Positions 46,703-58,510 of a DNA stretch of 64,000 nt are shown piece after piece; within the stretch, counting starts at the first letter, position 1, and each line of letters starts with the position of its first letter. Under the pieces are notes generated by a model. The model saw only the letters and a program-made list of their open reading frames with translations. It ran no database searches and was not told the DNA's origin. Both the position numbers and the translations under genes were made by a program. This DNA comes from Luteimonas marina (GTDB lineage Bacteria; Pseudomonadota; Gammaproteobacteria; Xanthomonadales; Xanthomonadaceae), in assembly GCF_007859325.1 (NCBI RefSeq), contig NZ_VOHK01000004.1, positions 1 to 64,000 of the forward strand. The letters run 5' to 3'.

Positions 46703-49549
46703 TCAGAACCACTGCCGATCCTCGCCCGGGCCTTCGACGTTGGACACGCAGCGCCCGCACAGCTGCGGGTGTTCCGCATGGCTGCCGACGTCGGCGCGGT
46801 GGTGCCAGCAGCGCACGCACTTGGCCTTCTTCGTCGGCGCGGCAACGATGCGTGATTCCTCGCCCGCGAACGGCACAACGGTGACGTCGCCGCTGATCAG
46901 CAGGAAGCGCAGTTCGTCCACCAGCGGCGCGACCCGGATCTGGTCGGCGGTGCCGGCGTGCAGTTCGATCTCCGCCTCCAGCGCCGCGCCGATCTCGCCG
47001 CTGGCGCGCATCGGCTCCAGCACCTTGGCCACCTGCTCGCGCAGCGCCAGCAGGCGGTCGAAGTCGTGCGCGGACAGCGGCGCGTCGGCCGGCAGCGGCG
47101 CCAGGCCCTCGTACCAGGTCTCGAACAGCACGTTGGCCTTGCGCTCGCCCGGCAGGTAGCCCCACAGCTCGTCGGCGGTGAAGCTCAGCACCGGCGCGAT
47201 CCAGCGCACGAAGGCCTCGCTGATGCGGTACATCGCGCCCTGCGCGCTGCGCCGCCCGCGCGAGTCCTCGCGCATCGTGTACAGGCGGTCCTTGGTCACG
47301 TCGAGGTAGAGCGAGCCGAGGTCGACGCTGCAGAAGTTCAGCAGCGCCTGCACGATCTCGGCGAAGTCGTAGCGATCGAAGGCGGCCTTGATCTTCTCCT
47401 GCACTTCCCAGGCACGGTGCACGATCCAGCGGTCGAGCGCGACCATGTCCTCCAGCGTGACCAGGTGCACGGCCGGGTCGAAGCCATGCAGGTTGCCGAG
47501 CAGGAAGCGCGCGGTGTTGCGGATGCGGCGGTAGGCGTCGGCGTTGCGCTTGAGGATCTCCTGCGACAGCGACATCTCGTTGCTGTAGTCGGCCGAGGCG
47601 ATCCACAGGCGCAGGATGTCCGCGCCCAGCGTCTTCATGATGTCCTGCGGCTCGATGCCGTTGCCGAGCGACTTCGACATCTTGCGGCCGTGCTCGTCGA
47701 CGGTGAAGCCGTGGGTCAGGCACTGCCGGTAGGGCGCGGCCCGGTCGATGGCGACGCCGGTGAGCAGCGAGGACTGGAACCAGCCGCGATGCTGGTCGGA
47801 GCCTTCGAGGTAGAGGTCGGCCGGCTTGCCGAGGCCGCGTTCGAGCAGCACGCCCTCGTGGGTGACGCCGGAGTCGAACCAGACGTCGAGGATGTCGGTG
47901 ATCCTGTCGTAGTCCTTCGCCTCGTCGCCGAGCAGTTCGGCGGCATCGAGCGTGTACCACACGTCGACGCCCTCCTGCTCGACGCGATCGGCCACCGCGC
48001 GCATCAGCTCGGTGCTGCGCGGATGCGGATCGCCGGTCTCGCGGTGCACGAACAGCGCGATCGGCACGCCCCAGGTGCGCTGGCGCGAGATGGTCCAGTC
48101 CGGGCGGCCCTCGACCATGCCGGCGATGCGCGCCTTGCCCCATTCCGGATACCAGCGCACGGTGTCGATGGCGGCCAGCGCGTCGGCGCGCAGGTTCGCC
48201 TGCTCCATCGAGATGAACCACTGCGGCGTGGCGCGGAACGCGATCGGGGTCTTGTGGCGCCAGCAGTGCGGGTAGCTGTGCTCGAGCCGGCTGAAGGCGA
48301 GCAGCGTGCCGTCGTTGCGCAGCACATCGACGATGACGTCGTTGGCCTTCCAGATGTGCTGGCCGGCCAGTTCCACGCCGTGCGCGGCCGGCGTCGACGG
48401 CAGGTACACGCCGCGGCCGTCGACCGGATTGATCTGCGCGGCGGTGTAGCGGTCGATCAGGTCGTACTTCTTCGCGACCGCATAGTCCTCCTGGCCGTGG
48501 CCGGGCGCGGTATGCACGGCGCCGGTGCCGTCCTCGGCCGAGACGTGGTCGCCGAGCAGGACCGGGATGTCGCGTTCGTCGTAGAACGGGTGCGCGAACA
48601 GCATGCCCTCGAGTTTCTCGCCGCTGGCGCGGCCGAGCACGACCTGATCCTCGACGCCGTAGCGCTCGAGCGCGCGCGCCGCCAGCGCATCTGCCAGCAC
48701 CAGCCAACGGCGCTTGCCCTCGCGCGGCGGGCCTTCGACCAGGGCGTACTCGAGTTCGGCGCCGAGCGAGATCGCGAGCGAGGCCGGCAGCGTCCACGGC
48801 GTGGTGGTCCAGATCGGCAGCGCGACCTCGACGTCCTCCGGCACCTCGACGCCGAACGCGCGCGCCACCGCCTGCGGGCTACGCGCGGCATAGGCCACGT
48901 CGACCGCGGGCGAGACCTTGTCGGCGTACTCGATCTCGGCCTCGGCCAGCGCCGAGCCGCAGTCGAAGCACCAGTGCACCGGTTTCACGCCGCGGGTGAG
49001 GTGGCCGTTGTCGACGATCTTCGCCAGCGCGCGGATCTCGTTGGCCTCGAAGCGGAAATCGAGCGTCAGGTAGGGATCGTCCCAGTCGCCGATCACGCCC
49101 AGGCGCTTGAAGTCCTTGCGCTGCAGCTCGATCTGCGAGAGCGCGTATTCGCGGCACTTCTGCCGGAACTGCGCCGCGTCGAGCTTGACGCCGACCTTGC
49201 CGTACTTCTTCTCGATTGCGATCTCGATCGGCAGGCCGTGGCAGTCCCAGCCCGGGACGTAGGGCGCATCGAAGCCGGCGAGGTATCGCGACTTGACGAT
49301 GATGTCCTTGAGGATCTTGTTGACCGCGTGGCCGAGGTGGATCGCGCCGTTCGCGTAGGGCGGGCCGTCGTGCAGCACGAACAGGGGCCGGCCCTTCGCG
49401 TTCTCGCGCAGTTGCGCGTAGAGGTTGTCGCGCTCCCAGCGCTCGAGCGTGCCCGGCTCGCGCTTCGGCAGGTCGCCGCGCATCGGGAACCCGGTCTCCG
49501 GCAGCAGGATCGTGGATTTGTAGCGCTGGTTGTCGTTGCTGTCGGTCAC
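46703..49549 (-). CDS. ileS: Isoleucyl-tRNA synthetase
   Basis: The 948-residue class I synthetase has the HIGH motif as [22 protein letters not shown], the editing domain ([20 protein letters not shown]) and the KMSKS loop ([11 protein letters not shown]). The C-terminal zinc finger ([22 protein letters not shown]) marks the bacterial type with that finger. The start is GTG 49549, overlapping the ribF stop (GTGA), so translation is coupled to ribF. Confidence 0.98.
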   Translation of the reverse strand: MTDSNDNQRYKSTILLPETGFPMRGDLPKREPGTLERWERDNLYAQLRENAKGRPLFVLHDGPPYANGAIHLGHAVNKILKDIIVKSRYLAGFDAPYVPGWDCHGLPIEIAIEKKYGKVGVKLDAAQFRQKCREYALSQIELQRKDFKRLGVIGDWDDPYLTLDFRFEANEIRALAKIVDNGHLTRGVKPVHWCFDCGSALAEAEIEYADKVSPAVDVAYAARSPQAVARAFGVEVPEDVEVALPIWTTTPWTLPASLAISLGAELEYALVEGPPREGKRRWLVLADALAARALERYGVEDQVVLGRASGEKLEGMLFAHPFYDERDIPVLLGDHVSAEDGTGAVHTAPGHGQEDYAVAKKYDLIDRYTAAQINPVDGRGVYLPSTPAAHGVELAGQHIWKANDVIVDVLRNDGTLLAFSRLEHSYPHCWRHKTPIAFRATPQWFISMEQANLRADALAAIDTVRWYPEWGKARIAGMVEGRPDWTISRQRTWGVPIALFVHRETGDPHPRSTELMRAVADRVEQEGVDVWYTLDAAELLGDEAKDYDRITDILDVWFDSGVTHEGVLLERGLGKPADLYLEGSDQHRGWFQSSLLTGVAIDRAAPYRQCLTHGFTVDEHGRKMSKSLGNGIEPQDIMKTLGADILRLWIASADYSNEMSLSQEILKRNADAYRRIRNTARFLLGNLHGFDPAVHLVTLEDMVALDRWIVHRAWEVQEKIKAAFDRYDFAEIVQALLNFCSVDLGSLYLDVTKDRLYTMREDSRGRRSAQGAMYRISEAFVRWIAPVLSFTADELWGYLPGERKANVLFETWYEGLAPLPADAPLSAHDFDRLLALREQVAKVLEPMRASGEIGAALEAEIELHAGTADQIRVAPLVDELRFLLISGDVTVVPFAGEESRIVAAPTKKAKCVRCWHHRADVGSHAEHPQLCGRCVSNVEGPGEDRQWF

Positions 49550-50499
49550 GCAGTGGCCCGCCGTGGGGTGTGCTGTTGGAGGATGCGACGCGCCTCGCCG
49601 GCATCGCGATGCATCTGCGCGACCAGGGTCGGCAGGTCCGGGAATTTCTCCTCGTCGCGCAGGCGCGCGACGAACTCGACTTCGATCCGGCGCCCGTACA
49701 GGTCGCCATCGAAATCGAACAGGTGCGCCTCGAGCAGCGGCTCGACGCCGCCGACCGTGGGTCGCGTGCCGAAGCTCGACACCGACGGCCACGGGGCATC
49801 GCCGATGCCATGCACGCGAGTCGCGTAGATCCCGCGCAGCGCCGGCACCTTGCCGCCGAAGCGCAGGTTGGCGGTCGGATAGCCGAGCGTGCGGCCGAGC
49901 TGCTGCCCGCGCACCACGCGCCCGGACACCGCATACGGCTTGCCGAGCAGGCGCGCGGCGGCGTCGAAATCGCCGTCCACCAGCGCCTGGCGGATGCGCG
50001 TGCTCGACACGCGCTCGCCGCCCTGCAGCAGCGGCTCGATCTCGCCGGCGGCGAAACCGTGGCGTTCGCCTTCGCGATGCAGGGTGTGGATGTCGCCGGC
50101 GCGCCTGTGGCCGAAGCGGAACTCCGGCCCGACCCAGACCTCTCGCGCCCACAGCCGCTGCGCCAGCACCGCCTCGACGAACGCCTCCGCCGGCATCGCC
50201 GACAGCTTCGCGTCGAAGCGCAGCAGGCCGACGACGTCGGCGCCGAGCCCGCGCAGGCCCTCGATCTTCGCCCGCGCCAGACTCAGCCGCGGCGGCGGCG
50301 CATCCTTGGCGAAGAACTCGCGCGGCAGCGGCTCGAAGCTCAGCGCCACTGCATCGACCCCGAGCGCACGAGCGCGCGCGACCGCGTGGCGCACCAGTGC
50401 GCGATGGCCGAGGTGGAGGCCGTCGAACGCGCCGATGCAGACCACACTGCCGTTGGGGCACAGCGGCCCGCCGTCGACGTCGCGAAACAGCCTGCTCAT
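49546..50499 (-). CDS. ribF: Bifunctional riboflavin kinase/FAD synthetase
   Basis: The 317-residue protein has an N-terminal nucleotidyltransferase ([32 protein letters not shown]) and a C-terminal flavokinase ([41 protein letters not shown]). It makes FMN and FAD from riboflavin. ATG 50499 fits the family. It is coupled to ileS by overlapping stop/start codons. Confidence 0.98.
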   Translation of the reverse strand: MSRLFRDVDGGPLCPNGSVVCIGAFDGLHLGHRALVRHAVARARALGVDAVALSFEPLPREFFAKDAPPPRLSLARAKIEGLRGLGADVVGLLRFDAKLSAMPAEAFVEAVLAQRLWAREVWVGPEFRFGHRRAGDIHTLHREGERHGFAAGEIEPLLQGGERVSSTRIRQALVDGDFDAAARLLGKPYAVSGRVVRGQQLGRTLGYPTANLRFGGKVPALRGIYATRVHGIGDAPWPSVSSFGTRPTVGGVEPLLEAHLFDFDGDLYGRRIEVEFVARLRDEEKFPDLPTLVAQMHRDAGEARRILQQHTPRRATA

Positions 50500-50551
50500 G
50501 GGAACCGTGGAGTATAGCGGGGCCCAGGCCTGCGCCGCTGCACGATCGACC

Positions 50552-50619
50552 GTGGGAGCGGCTTCAGCCGCGATGCCTTCCCGCAGCGGGCCCGGCATCG
50601 CGACCAAGGTCGCTCCCAC
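50552..50619. repeat. REP-like palindrome between murJ and ribF
   Basis: GTGGGAGCGGCTTCAGCCGC at the left end pairs imperfectly with GCGACCAAGGTCGCTCCCAC at the right end. It is the same family as 36671-36734. Confidence 0.85.
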
Positions 50620-50634
50620 AGGCAGAGGCGCCGC

Positions 50635-52302
50635 TCAATGGCGCAGATCGCGCGGCCGGATGCCCTGCGCCCACAGCGCGACCGCATACACGACGCCGCC
50701 CAGGCCGACCACCACCGCCAGCTTCCACGCGCGCTCGCTCCAGTGCCACGCCGTCCAGCCGTCCCAGGCCCACAGCAGCGCCGCGACGGCGAGCGTCATC
50801 GCCGCACTCGCGACCCCCAACTGGCGCAGGAACCGCGGCCAGCCCGGCTCGCCGCGGAACACGCCCGCGCGGCGCAGGTACCACCACAGCTGCAGCGCAT
50901 TGGTCCAGCCGGCGGCCGCCGTCGCCAGGGCCAGACAGGCGTGTGCCCCCGGCAGGGCCTTCAGCGCGGCGCGAATGTCGCCCTCGCCCGCCGCCCAGGC
51001 CGTCCGGCCGGCGTCGGTCAGGGCCAGCACCAGCGCGAGAAACAACAGGGTCGCGACGATATTGGCGGCCACCGCAACCAGTCCCGCCTTCACCGGCGTC
51101 TTCGTGTCCTGGCGCGAATAGAACGCCGGCGCCAGCACCTTCACCAGCAGGAACGCCGGCAGCGCGGTGGCCAGCGCGAGCACGGTCAGCTGCGCCATCC
51201 GGGTGTCGTGCGCGGTGAAACGCCCGTGCTGGAACAGGGTCGCGACCAGCGCCTCGGCGCACAGCATCAGCCCCAGGCAGGCCGGCACCGCGATCATCAG
51301 GCACAGCCGGAATCCCCAGTCCAGCGCCTTCGAATAGCCGTCCGGATCGGCCGCGGCGTGGCGGCTGGACAGGTGCGGCAGGATCACCGCGCCGATGGCG
51401 ACGCCGAACATGCCCAGCGGGAATTCGAGCAGGCGGTCGCCCAGGTACAGCCAGGTCACGCTGCCGCCGACCAGCATCGACGCCACCACCGTGTTCAGCA
51501 GCAGGTTCAGCTGCGCCACCGACGAGCCGAACAGCGTCGGCACCATCAGCCGCATCACCCGGCGCACGCCCTCGTGCGCGGCACCCCAGCGCGGCCGCGG
51601 CAGCAGCCCGAGGCGGGCCAGCGACGGCAGGTGGAACGCCAGCTGCAGGACGCCGGCCGCCAGCACGCCCCAGGCCAGGGCCATCACCGGTTCGCGCATC
51701 CTCGGCGCCAGCGCCAGCGCGGCGGTGATCATCGCGATGTTCAGCAGCACCGGCGACAGCGCCGGCACCGCGAACCGCCGGTAGCTGTTGAGCACGCCGC
51801 CGGCCATCGACGCCATCGAGATGAACAGCAGGTAGGGGAAGGTGATCCGCAGCATCTCCGCCGCCAGCCGGCCCTGCTCGCCGCCGGCGTCGAAGCCCGG
51901 CGCGAACACCCGGATCACCCAGGGCGCGGCCAGTACCGCCAGCGCCGTCACCACCAGCAGCGCCGCCAGCAGCGTCCCGGCGACGCGGTCGACCAGCGCC
52001 TTGACCGCGGCGTGGTCGCGCGTCTCCCGGTACTCGGACAGCACCGGCACGAAGGCCATCGAGAACGAGCCCTCGGCCGACAGCCGGCGCAGGAAGTTGG
52101 GGATGCGGAAGGCCACCAGGAAGGCATCCATCGCCGGATTGGCGCCGAACACCCCGGCGTAGACCTGGTCGCGGACCAGCCCGGAAATCCGGGAAATGAA
52201 GGTCATCGCGCTGAACACCGCGGTCGAGCGCAGCAGGCCGGCGCGGCGGGCGGGCGGGACCTGTCCCTGGCCGGGCGGGACGGTCGGATCCGGCTCGCTC
52301 AC
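50635..52302 (-). CDS. murJ: Lipid II flippase MurJ
   Basis: The 555-residue polytopic protein of the MviN/MurJ family begins, after a short Pro-rich leader, with LLRSTAVFSAMTFISRISGLVRDQVYAGVFGAN. It contains AFLVAFRIPNFLRRLSAEGSFSMAFVPVLSEYR and SYRRFAVPALSPVLLNIAMI. It moves lipid-linked peptidoglycan precursor across the inner membrane. The best start is GTG 52302; an in-frame ATG at 52398 would run through the rpsT promoter region. It is upstream of ribF on the same strand. Confidence 0.96.
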   Translation of the reverse strand: MSEPDPTVPPGQGQVPPARRAGLLRSTAVFSAMTFISRISGLVRDQVYAGVFGANPAMDAFLVAFRIPNFLRRLSAEGSFSMAFVPVLSEYRETRDHAAVKALVDRVAGTLLAALLVVTALAVLAAPWVIRVFAPGFDAGGEQGRLAAEMLRITFPYLLFISMASMAGGVLNSYRRFAVPALSPVLLNIAMITAALALAPRMREPVMALAWGVLAAGVLQLAFHLPSLARLGLLPRPRWGAAHEGVRRVMRLMVPTLFGSSVAQLNLLLNTVVASMLVGGSVTWLYLGDRLLEFPLGMFGVAIGAVILPHLSSRHAAADPDGYSKALDWGFRLCLMIAVPACLGLMLCAEALVATLFQHGRFTAHDTRMAQLTVLALATALPAFLLVKVLAPAFYSRQDTKTPVKAGLVAVAANIVATLLFLALVLALTDAGRTAWAAGEGDIRAALKALPGAHACLALATAAAGWTNALQLWWYLRRAGVFRGEPGWPRFLRQLGVASAAMTLAVAALLWAWDGWTAWHWSERAWKLAVVVGLGGVVYAVALWAQGIRPRDLRH

Positions 52303-52329
52303 CGCCCCCGCCCCGCGCCAGCCGCCTTG

Positions 52330-52358
52330 TTGACGCAAGCCACTGAATCCCCCATAAT
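52330..52358 (+). promoter_or_regulatory. Sigma-70 promoter of rpsT
   Basis: TTGACG (52330-52335) and CATAAT (52353-52358) are spaced by 17 bases, about 80 bases before the rpsT GTG. This is the best promoter match in the window and is divergent from murJ. Confidence 0.82.
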
Positions 52359-52436
52359 TTCCGGCTCCGTTTTCCCGAATCCCGGCGATCGCCGGCATTC
52401 GCCGTTCAATTCCTTACCAGTTTCCAGGATTCCATC

Positions 52437-52706
52437 GTGGCCAACATCAAGTCCGCCAAGAAGCGCGCCAAGCAGACCGTCGTGCGCAACGCGCGCAACA
52501 CGGCCCAGCGTTCGCAGCTGCGCACCGCCGTCAAGAAGGTCGTCAAGGCGCTCGACGCCAACGACGCCGCCGGCGCCGAAGCCGCCTTCGCCGTCGCCCA
52601 GCCGCTGCTCGACCGTTTCGGTTCGCGCGGCCTGATCCACAAGAACAAGGCCGCCCGCCACAAGAGCCGCCTGACCGCCCGCATCAAGGCGCTCAAGGCC
52701 GCCTGA
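52437..52706 (+). CDS. rpsT: 30S ribosomal protein S20
   Basis: The 89-residue basic protein [21 protein letters not shown]... with [19 protein letters not shown] is canonical S20. The start codon is GTG at 52437, a weak start that is used for S20 in other bacteria for translational autoregulation. It is monocistronic, with its own promoter and terminator. Confidence 0.98.
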   Translation: MANIKSAKKRAKQTVVRNARNTAQRSQLRTAVKKVVKALDANDAAGAEAAFAVAQPLLDRFGSRGLIHKNKAARHKSRLTARIKALKAA

Positions 52707-52731
52707 TCCGCGCACCGCGGTCGTTCCGAAA

Positions 52732-52757
52732 AACCCGGCGCAGGCCGGGTTTTTTGT
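52732..52757 (+). terminator. Rho-independent terminator of rpsT
   Basis: Stem AACCCGGC / GCCGGGTT with loop GCAG, followed by TTTTTG, about 25 bases after the rpsT stop. Confidence 0.92.
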
Positions 52758-52804
52758 TGGCTGCCCGGCCGGCCATGGGGCCAGCGAAGCCAAAACCAAA
52801 CCCC

Positions 52805-52879
52805 TGTCATTTCGACCGAAGGGAGAAATCTGCTGTCCGACGCCGGGGAGGGAGATTTCTCCCTTCGGTCGAAATGACA
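52805..52879. repeat. REP-like palindrome between rpsT and obgE
   Basis: TGTCATTTCGACCGAAGGGA at the left end is inverted as TCCCTTCGGTCGAAATGACA at the right end; the arms are 27 bp. A degenerate half copy (TTCGGTTGAAATGACA) follows directly. Confidence 0.92.
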
Positions 52880-52965
52880 AGGGCTTCGGTTGAAATGACA
52901 GGGATCGCGCTCGAGTTGACAGCGAGGCCTTCTGCCGGCTCATCGCGTGCCGGGCACCGGCCCCT

Positions 52966-54182
<1,217 letters not shown>

Positions 54183-54199
54183 TCCTGCTCCACCAACGA

Positions 54200-54224
54200 A
54201 AAGCCCCGCGCGCGGCGGGGCTTT
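54200..54224 (-). terminator. Terminator downstream of rpmA
   Basis: On the minus strand the stem AAAGCCCCGC / GCGGGGCTTTT is followed by CGTTGG, 20 bases after the rpmA stop. It would separate rplU-rpmA from obgE, at least partly. Confidence 0.82.
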
Positions 54225-54244
54225 CGTCCGGCATGGCGCGAAGC

Positions 54245-54505
54245 TTACGCCTCGGCGACCACGCTCACGGTGCGGCGCTTCTTCGGACCCTTGGTCGAGA
54301 ACTCGACCTTGCCGTCGACCAGCGCGAACAGCGTGTGGTCGCGGCCCAGGCCCACGCCCGGACCCGGATGGAACTGGGTGCCGCGCTGGCGGACGATGAT
54401 GTTGCCGGCATCGATCGCCTGGCCGCCGTAGATCTTGACGCCGAGGTACTTCGGGTTGGAGTCGCGGCCGTTGCGCGAGGAACCTACGCCCTTTTTATGT
54501 GCCAT
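54245..54505 (-). CDS. rpmA: 50S ribosomal protein L27
   Basis: The 86-residue protein begins [24 protein letters not shown] and has [30 protein letters not shown]27 reaches the peptidyl-transferase centre. It lies 12 bases after rplU. Confidence 0.98.
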   Translation of the reverse strand: MAHKKGVGSSRNGRDSNPKYLGVKIYGGQAIDAGNIIVRQRGTQFHPGPGVGLGRDHTLFALVDGKVEFSTKGPKKRRTVSVVAEA

Positions 54506-54517
54506 GACTGCTGCTCC

Positions 54518-54841
54518 TTACTTCTTGCTGTCGCCACCGGCGATGCCGGTGATCTCGATTTCGGTGTAGTGCTGGCGATGTCCCTGCCGCTTCATGTGGT
54601 GCTTGCGACGGCGGAACTTGATGATGCGCACCTTGTCGGCGCGGCCGTGGCCGACGACCTTCGCGGTGACGCTGGCGCCCTTGAGCGCATCGCCGATCTT
54701 GATGCCGTCGCTGTCGCCGAGCATCAGGATGTTGTCGAACGTGATCTCGTTGCCGGCTTCGGCCTCGAGCTTCTCGACGCGGAGCGTTTCGCCCTGCGCC
54801 ACGCGGTATTGCTTGCCGCCGGTGACCAGTACTGCGTACAT
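54518..54841 (-). CDS. rplU: 50S ribosomal protein L21
   Basis: The 107-residue protein [25 protein letters not shown]... with [28 protein letters not shown] is canonical L21. It is the first gene of rplU-rpmA, with a promoter at 54917-54946. Confidence 0.98.
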   Translation of the reverse strand: MYAVLVTGGKQYRVAQGETLRVEKLEAEAGNEITFDNILMLGDSDGIKIGDALKGASVTAKVVGHGRADKVRIIKFRRRKHHMKRQGHRQHYTEIEITGIAGGDSKK

Positions 54842-54916
54842 GTGGAGCCTCGTATCGGTGTTGGTTCTGTAGTTATTCTTGGGTTCTGCCTGCCATCGAG
54901 GGCGGACAGAAGCGGA

Positions 54917-54946
54917 ATTGTAGGGGATTCAGCGACTTGGGCGCAA
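54917..54946 (-). promoter_or_regulatory. Probable sigma-70 promoter of rplU-rpmA
   Basis: On the minus strand TTGCGC (54941-54946) and TACAAT (54917-54922) are 18 bases apart, about 75 bases before the rplU ATG. Confidence 0.68.
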
Positions 54947-54988
54947 GCCGCCCCCTGACCCGGCCCACCCGGGGTGGGGCCGCCTGCC

Positions 54989-55897
54989 TCAGGCGAGCCG
55001 CCAGGGCGGGTCGGCGAAGCGTTCGGCGAGGTAGTCGACGAAGGCCCGGACCCGCGGCGGCACCAGGGTCCGCCCGGGCATGACCGCGTGGATGCCGCTG
55101 GCCGGGACCGGATGGTCCGGCAGCACGACCCGCAGCCGCCCCTCGCGCAGGTCCCGGTGGACGTGCCAGGCCGAGTGCATGGCGATGCCGAGGCCGGCCA
55201 GCGCGGCATCGCGCAGCGCCTCGCCGTAGTTGCTCTCGAAGCGCCCCTGGACCCGGACGTCGACCGCCCGCCCGGCCGGATCCAGCAGCCGCCACACGTC
55301 CTGGAGGCCGTCGCGGCCGGTCAGCAGCACGCAGTCGTGCCGCGCGAGCTCGGCGGGCGTGGCCGGCATGCCGCGGCGGTGCAGGTAGTCCGGCGACGCG
55401 CACAGCAGCCGGTCGTTCACGGCGAGCTGGCGCGAGACCAGCGAGGAATCGTCGAGCCGGCCGATGCGGATCGCCAGGTCGTAGCCGGCGCCGATCAGGT
55501 CGGTGACGCGGTCGTCGAGGTCGAGGCTGACCCGCAGCCCCGGATGCGCGGCCAGGAATTCCGGCAGCAGCGGCGAGATGTACTGGCGGCCGAACGAGGC
55601 CGAGGCGGTGACGCGCAGCGTGCCCGCCACCTCGCCGCCCTGCTGCCTCAGGCGGCTGCCGAGCAGTTCCAGTTCCTCGACCAGCACCCGCCCCTCCTGC
55701 GCCAGCGCCAGCCCTTCCGGCGTCGGATGCAGGCGGCGCGTGGTCCGGTGCAGCAGGCGCACGCCGAGCTCGCGCTCCAGCCGCTTCAGCCGCTGGCTGG
55801 CCACCGCGACCGACAGGTCCAGCCGCCGGGCCGCGGCGCTGATCGAGCCCTGTTCGAGCACCTGCAGGAACAGGGCGATGTCGCCGACGCGATCCAC
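54989..55897 (-). CDS. LysR-family transcriptional regulator
   Basis: The 302-residue LTTR has the N-terminal winged helix (FLQVLEQGSISAAARRLDLSVAVASQRLKRLERELGVRLLHRTTRRLHPTPEG) and a LysR substrate-binding domain (GTLRVTASASFGRQYISPLLPEFLAAHPG, YDLAIRIGRLDDSSLVSRQL). The start is GTG 55897 (VDRVGDIALFLQVLEQG). It is divergent from an MFS exporter and a dehydrogenase, which it probably regulates. The palindrome ATTTCA-T-TGAAAT at about 55908-55920, just upstream, is a candidate site. Confidence 0.93.
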   Translation of the reverse strand: MDRVGDIALFLQVLEQGSISAAARRLDLSVAVASQRLKRLERELGVRLLHRTTRRLHPTPEGLALAQEGRVLVEELELLGSRLRQQGGEVAGTLRVTASASFGRQYISPLLPEFLAAHPGLRVSLDLDDRVTDLIGAGYDLAIRIGRLDDSSLVSRQLAVNDRLLCASPDYLHRRGMPATPAELARHDCVLLTGRDGLQDVWRLLDPAGRAVDVRVQGRFESNYGEALRDAALAGLGIAMHSAWHVHRDLREGRLRVVLPDHPVPASGIHAVMPGRTLVPPRVRAFVDYLAERFADPPWRLA

Positions 55898-55994
55898 GAT
55901 TATCAATATTTCATTGAAATTGATTCGGAATTCTGCCCGTTTTTCCGAACAAGGCAATGGCGGACAGTGACGGCTCCCGCCCCCCTCCCTTGCT

Positions 55995-56105
55995 CGTCGT
56001 CCCCGCGAAGGCGGGGATCCAGTGTCTTTCAAGCCATTGAATCCAAATACAAAAGACACCGGGTTCCCGCCTTCGCGGCATTGCGCCCTTCACGGGTGGA
56101 ATGAC
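55995..56105. repeat. REP-like element between lysR-type gene and MFS gene
   Basis: CGTCGTCCCCGCGAAGGCGG pairs with CCGCCTTCGCGG further right, with an inner pair AGTGTCTTT / AAAAGACAC and a right end GGTGGAATGACG. It belongs to the CGTCATCCCCGCG family, with a degenerate right arm. Confidence 0.8.
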
Positions 56106-56143
56106 GTTGTTCATTTCCATGCCCACCGAAAGTCATCCTCCCC

Positions 56144-57364
56144 ATGCCCTCTCCCCCATCCCCCCGCATGCCGCTCGCGGTCTACGCCCTGACCGCCGGC
56201 GCCTTCGGCATCGGCACCACCGAGTTCGTGATCATGGGCCTGCTGCTGCAGGTCGCCGCCGACCTGCAGGTCAGCCTGCCGCTGGCCGGGCTGCTGATCT
56301 CCGGCTACGCGCTGGGCGTGTTCGTCGGCGCGCCGCTGCTGACGCTGGCCACCGGCCGCCTGCCGCGCAAGACCGTGCTGGTGGCGCTGATGGTGGTGTT
56401 CACGCTCGGCAACCTCGCCTGTGCGCTGGCGCCGAACTACGCGCTGCTGATGGTCGCGCGCGTGGTCACGTCGCTGGCGCACGGCACCTTCTTCGGCGTC
56501 GGCGCGGTGGTCGCCACCGGGCTGGTCGCGGAGGAGCGCAAGGCCTCGGCGATCTCGGTGATGTTCACCGGCCTCACCGTCGCGACCCTGCTCGGCGTGC
56601 CGGCAGGCGCGTGGCTGGGATTGCACTACGGATGGCGTTCGACTTTCTGGGCCGTGGCGGCGATCGGCGTCATCGCCACGCTGGTGATCGCGACCCTGGT
56701 CCCTGCCGATCGCGACAGCCGCGATGCCACACGGCCGGACGTGCGCGCCGAACTCGCCGTCGTCGCGCGTACGCCGGTGCTGCTCGGCCTGCTGATGACC
56801 GTGCTCGGCTTCGGCGGCATGTTCGCGGTCTACACCTACATCCAGCCGCTGCTGACGCAGGTGACGGGATTCGCCGATGCGGCCATTTCGCCGATCCTGC
56901 TGGTGTTCGGCGTCGGCATGATCGCCGGCAACCTGCTCGGCGGACGGATCGCGGACCGCGGCGTGCCGCGCGCCCTGATGGCGACCCTGCTCGCGCTCAC
57001 GATCGTGATGGGGCTGATGACGTTCGCGCTGCACAGCCCGTGGGCGATGGTGCTGTTCACCGGCCTGCTCGGCGCGGCCGCGTTCGCCACCGTCTCGCCG
57101 CTGCAGATGTGGGTGCTGCAGCGCGCGTCCGGCGCGCAGAATCTTGCTTCGAGCCTGAACATCGGCGCGTTCAACCTCGGCAACGCCTTCGGTGCCTGGC
57201 TCGGCGGCGCGGTGATCGCGCATGGCTTCGGCCTCGGGGCGCTGCCGTGGATCGGTGCGCTGGTGCCGCTGTCGGCGTTCGCCGTGGCGTGGATCGCGAT
57301 CCGCGCGGAACGCGCACACAATGTCCTGCCCGCCTGCGCCGATGCCGCCCAGAGCGCATCCTGA
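56144..57364 (+). CDS. MFS transporter, DHA1-type exporter
   Basis: The 406-residue protein has 12 predicted membrane segments and the typical AraJ/DHA1 features: TAGAFGIGTTEFVIMGLL in segment 1, ISGYALGVFVGAPLLTLATGRLPRKTVL (motif A), ARVVTSLAHGTFFGVGAVVAT and a long periplasmic/cytosolic middle loop. It probably exports drugs, sugars or a metabolite. No good ribosome-binding site precedes ATG 56144; ATG 56168 is an alternative. The next gene starts 32 bases after its stop. Confidence 0.93.
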   Translation: MPSPPSPRMPLAVYALTAGAFGIGTTEFVIMGLLLQVAADLQVSLPLAGLLISGYALGVFVGAPLLTLATGRLPRKTVLVALMVVFTLGNLACALAPNYALLMVARVVTSLAHGTFFGVGAVVATGLVAEERKASAISVMFTGLTVATLLGVPAGAWLGLHYGWRSTFWAVAAIGVIATLVIATLVPADRDSRDATRPDVRAELAVVARTPVLLGLLMTVLGFGGMFAVYTYIQPLLTQVTGFADAAISPILLVFGVGMIAGNLLGGRIADRGVPRALMATLLALTIVMGLMTFALHSPWAMVLFTGLLGAAAFATVSPLQMWVLQRASGAQNLASSLNIGAFNLGNAFGAWLGGAVIAHGFGLGALPWIGALVPLSAFAVAWIAIRAERAHNVLPACADAAQSAS

Positions 57365-57396
57365 CATCCACCTCCCTCTTTCCCCGGGACCGCATC

Positions 57397-58413
57397 ATGA
57401 AAGCCATCGCACTGACCCGCTACCTGCCGATCGACGACCCGCAATCGCTGCTCGACGTGGAGCTCGACACGCCTGTCGCCAGCGGGCGCGACCTGCTGGT
57501 GCGGGTCGAAGCCGTCTCGGTGAATCCGGTCGACACCAAGTTGCGCGCACCGAAGGCTCAGGTCGAGGCGCAGCCGAAGGTGCTCGGCTTCGATGCGGCC
57601 GGCGTGGTCGATGCAGTCGGGCCCGAGGTCACGCAGTTCAGGCCCGGTGACGCGGTGTACTACGCTGGCGACGTGACGCGTCCGGGCAGCAACGCGCAGT
57701 TCCAGCTCGTGGACGAGCGCCTGGTCGCACGCAAGCCGGCCTCGCTCGATTTCGCCGGGGCCGCCGCGCTGCCGCTGACCGCGATCACCGCCTGGGAGCT
57801 GTTGTTCGAGCGCATGGGCTATGCGCTCGAAGGCGGCGGCGAAGGCAGGTCGCTGCTGGTCATCGCCGGCGCCGGCGGCGTGGGTTCGATCGCGATCCAG
57901 CTGGCGAAGCTCGCCGGCTTCACCGTGATCGCCACCGCCTCGCGCGAGGACACGATCGCCTGGTGCCGCGAACTCGGCGCCGACCACGTCGTCGACCATC
58001 GCCAGCCGCTGGCGCCGCAGCTGCAGGCACTCGGCTTCGACGCGATAGACGCCGCGATCAACCTTGCCGACACCGACCGCTACTGGACCGAACTCGGCGA
58101 ACTGCTCGCGCCGCAGGGGCACGTGGGCCTGATTGTGGAGCCGTCCGGCGCGCTGAAGATCGGCGACCCGTACAAGGCCAAGTGCATCGGCATCCACTGG
58201 GAAATGATGTTCGCGCGCCCGCGCTTCCGCACCGCCGACATGGGTGAACAGGGGCGCATCCTCGCGCGCGTGGCCGAACTGATCGACGCCGGCCGCCTGC
58301 GCGGCACGCTGCGCGAGACGCTGTCGCCGATCGATGCCGCCAACCTGCGCGAAGCGCATCGCCGGCTCGAATCCGGGCGCACGATCGGCAAGCTGGCGCT
58401 CGCGGGCTGGTAG
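57397..58413 (+). CDS. Medium-chain dehydrogenase, quinone-oxidoreductase-like
   Basis: The 338-residue MDR protein begins MKAIALTRYLPIDDPQSLLDVELDTP and has VSVNPVDTKLR, KVLGFDAAGVVDAVG, AAALPLTAITAWELLFERMGY and the NADPH loop IAGAGGVGSIAIQLAKLAG. The structural and catalytic zinc ligands of true alcohol dehydrogenases are missing, so it is a zinc-independent quinone reductase/enone reductase type, although the family is often labelled zinc-binding. It follows the MFS gene and is probably in the same LysR-controlled operon. Confidence 0.92.
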   Translation: MKAIALTRYLPIDDPQSLLDVELDTPVASGRDLLVRVEAVSVNPVDTKLRAPKAQVEAQPKVLGFDAAGVVDAVGPEVTQFRPGDAVYYAGDVTRPGSNAQFQLVDERLVARKPASLDFAGAAALPLTAITAWELLFERMGYALEGGGEGRSLLVIAGAGGVGSIAIQLAKLAGFTVIATASREDTIAWCRELGADHVVDHRQPLAPQLQALGFDAIDAAINLADTDRYWTELGELLAPQGHVGLIVEPSGALKIGDPYKAKCIGIHWEMMFARPRFRTADMGEQGRILARVAELIDAGRLRGTLRETLSPIDAANLREAHRRLESGRTIGKLALAGW

Positions 58414-58510
58414 TCGCCACAGGATCCACGCGGTCCCGTCGCGTCCACGCGGACCACTGGAACGATGTGGCCCGCGGCGGCGGCGGATCGTGGCTGCGGT
58501 TGCGGCGACA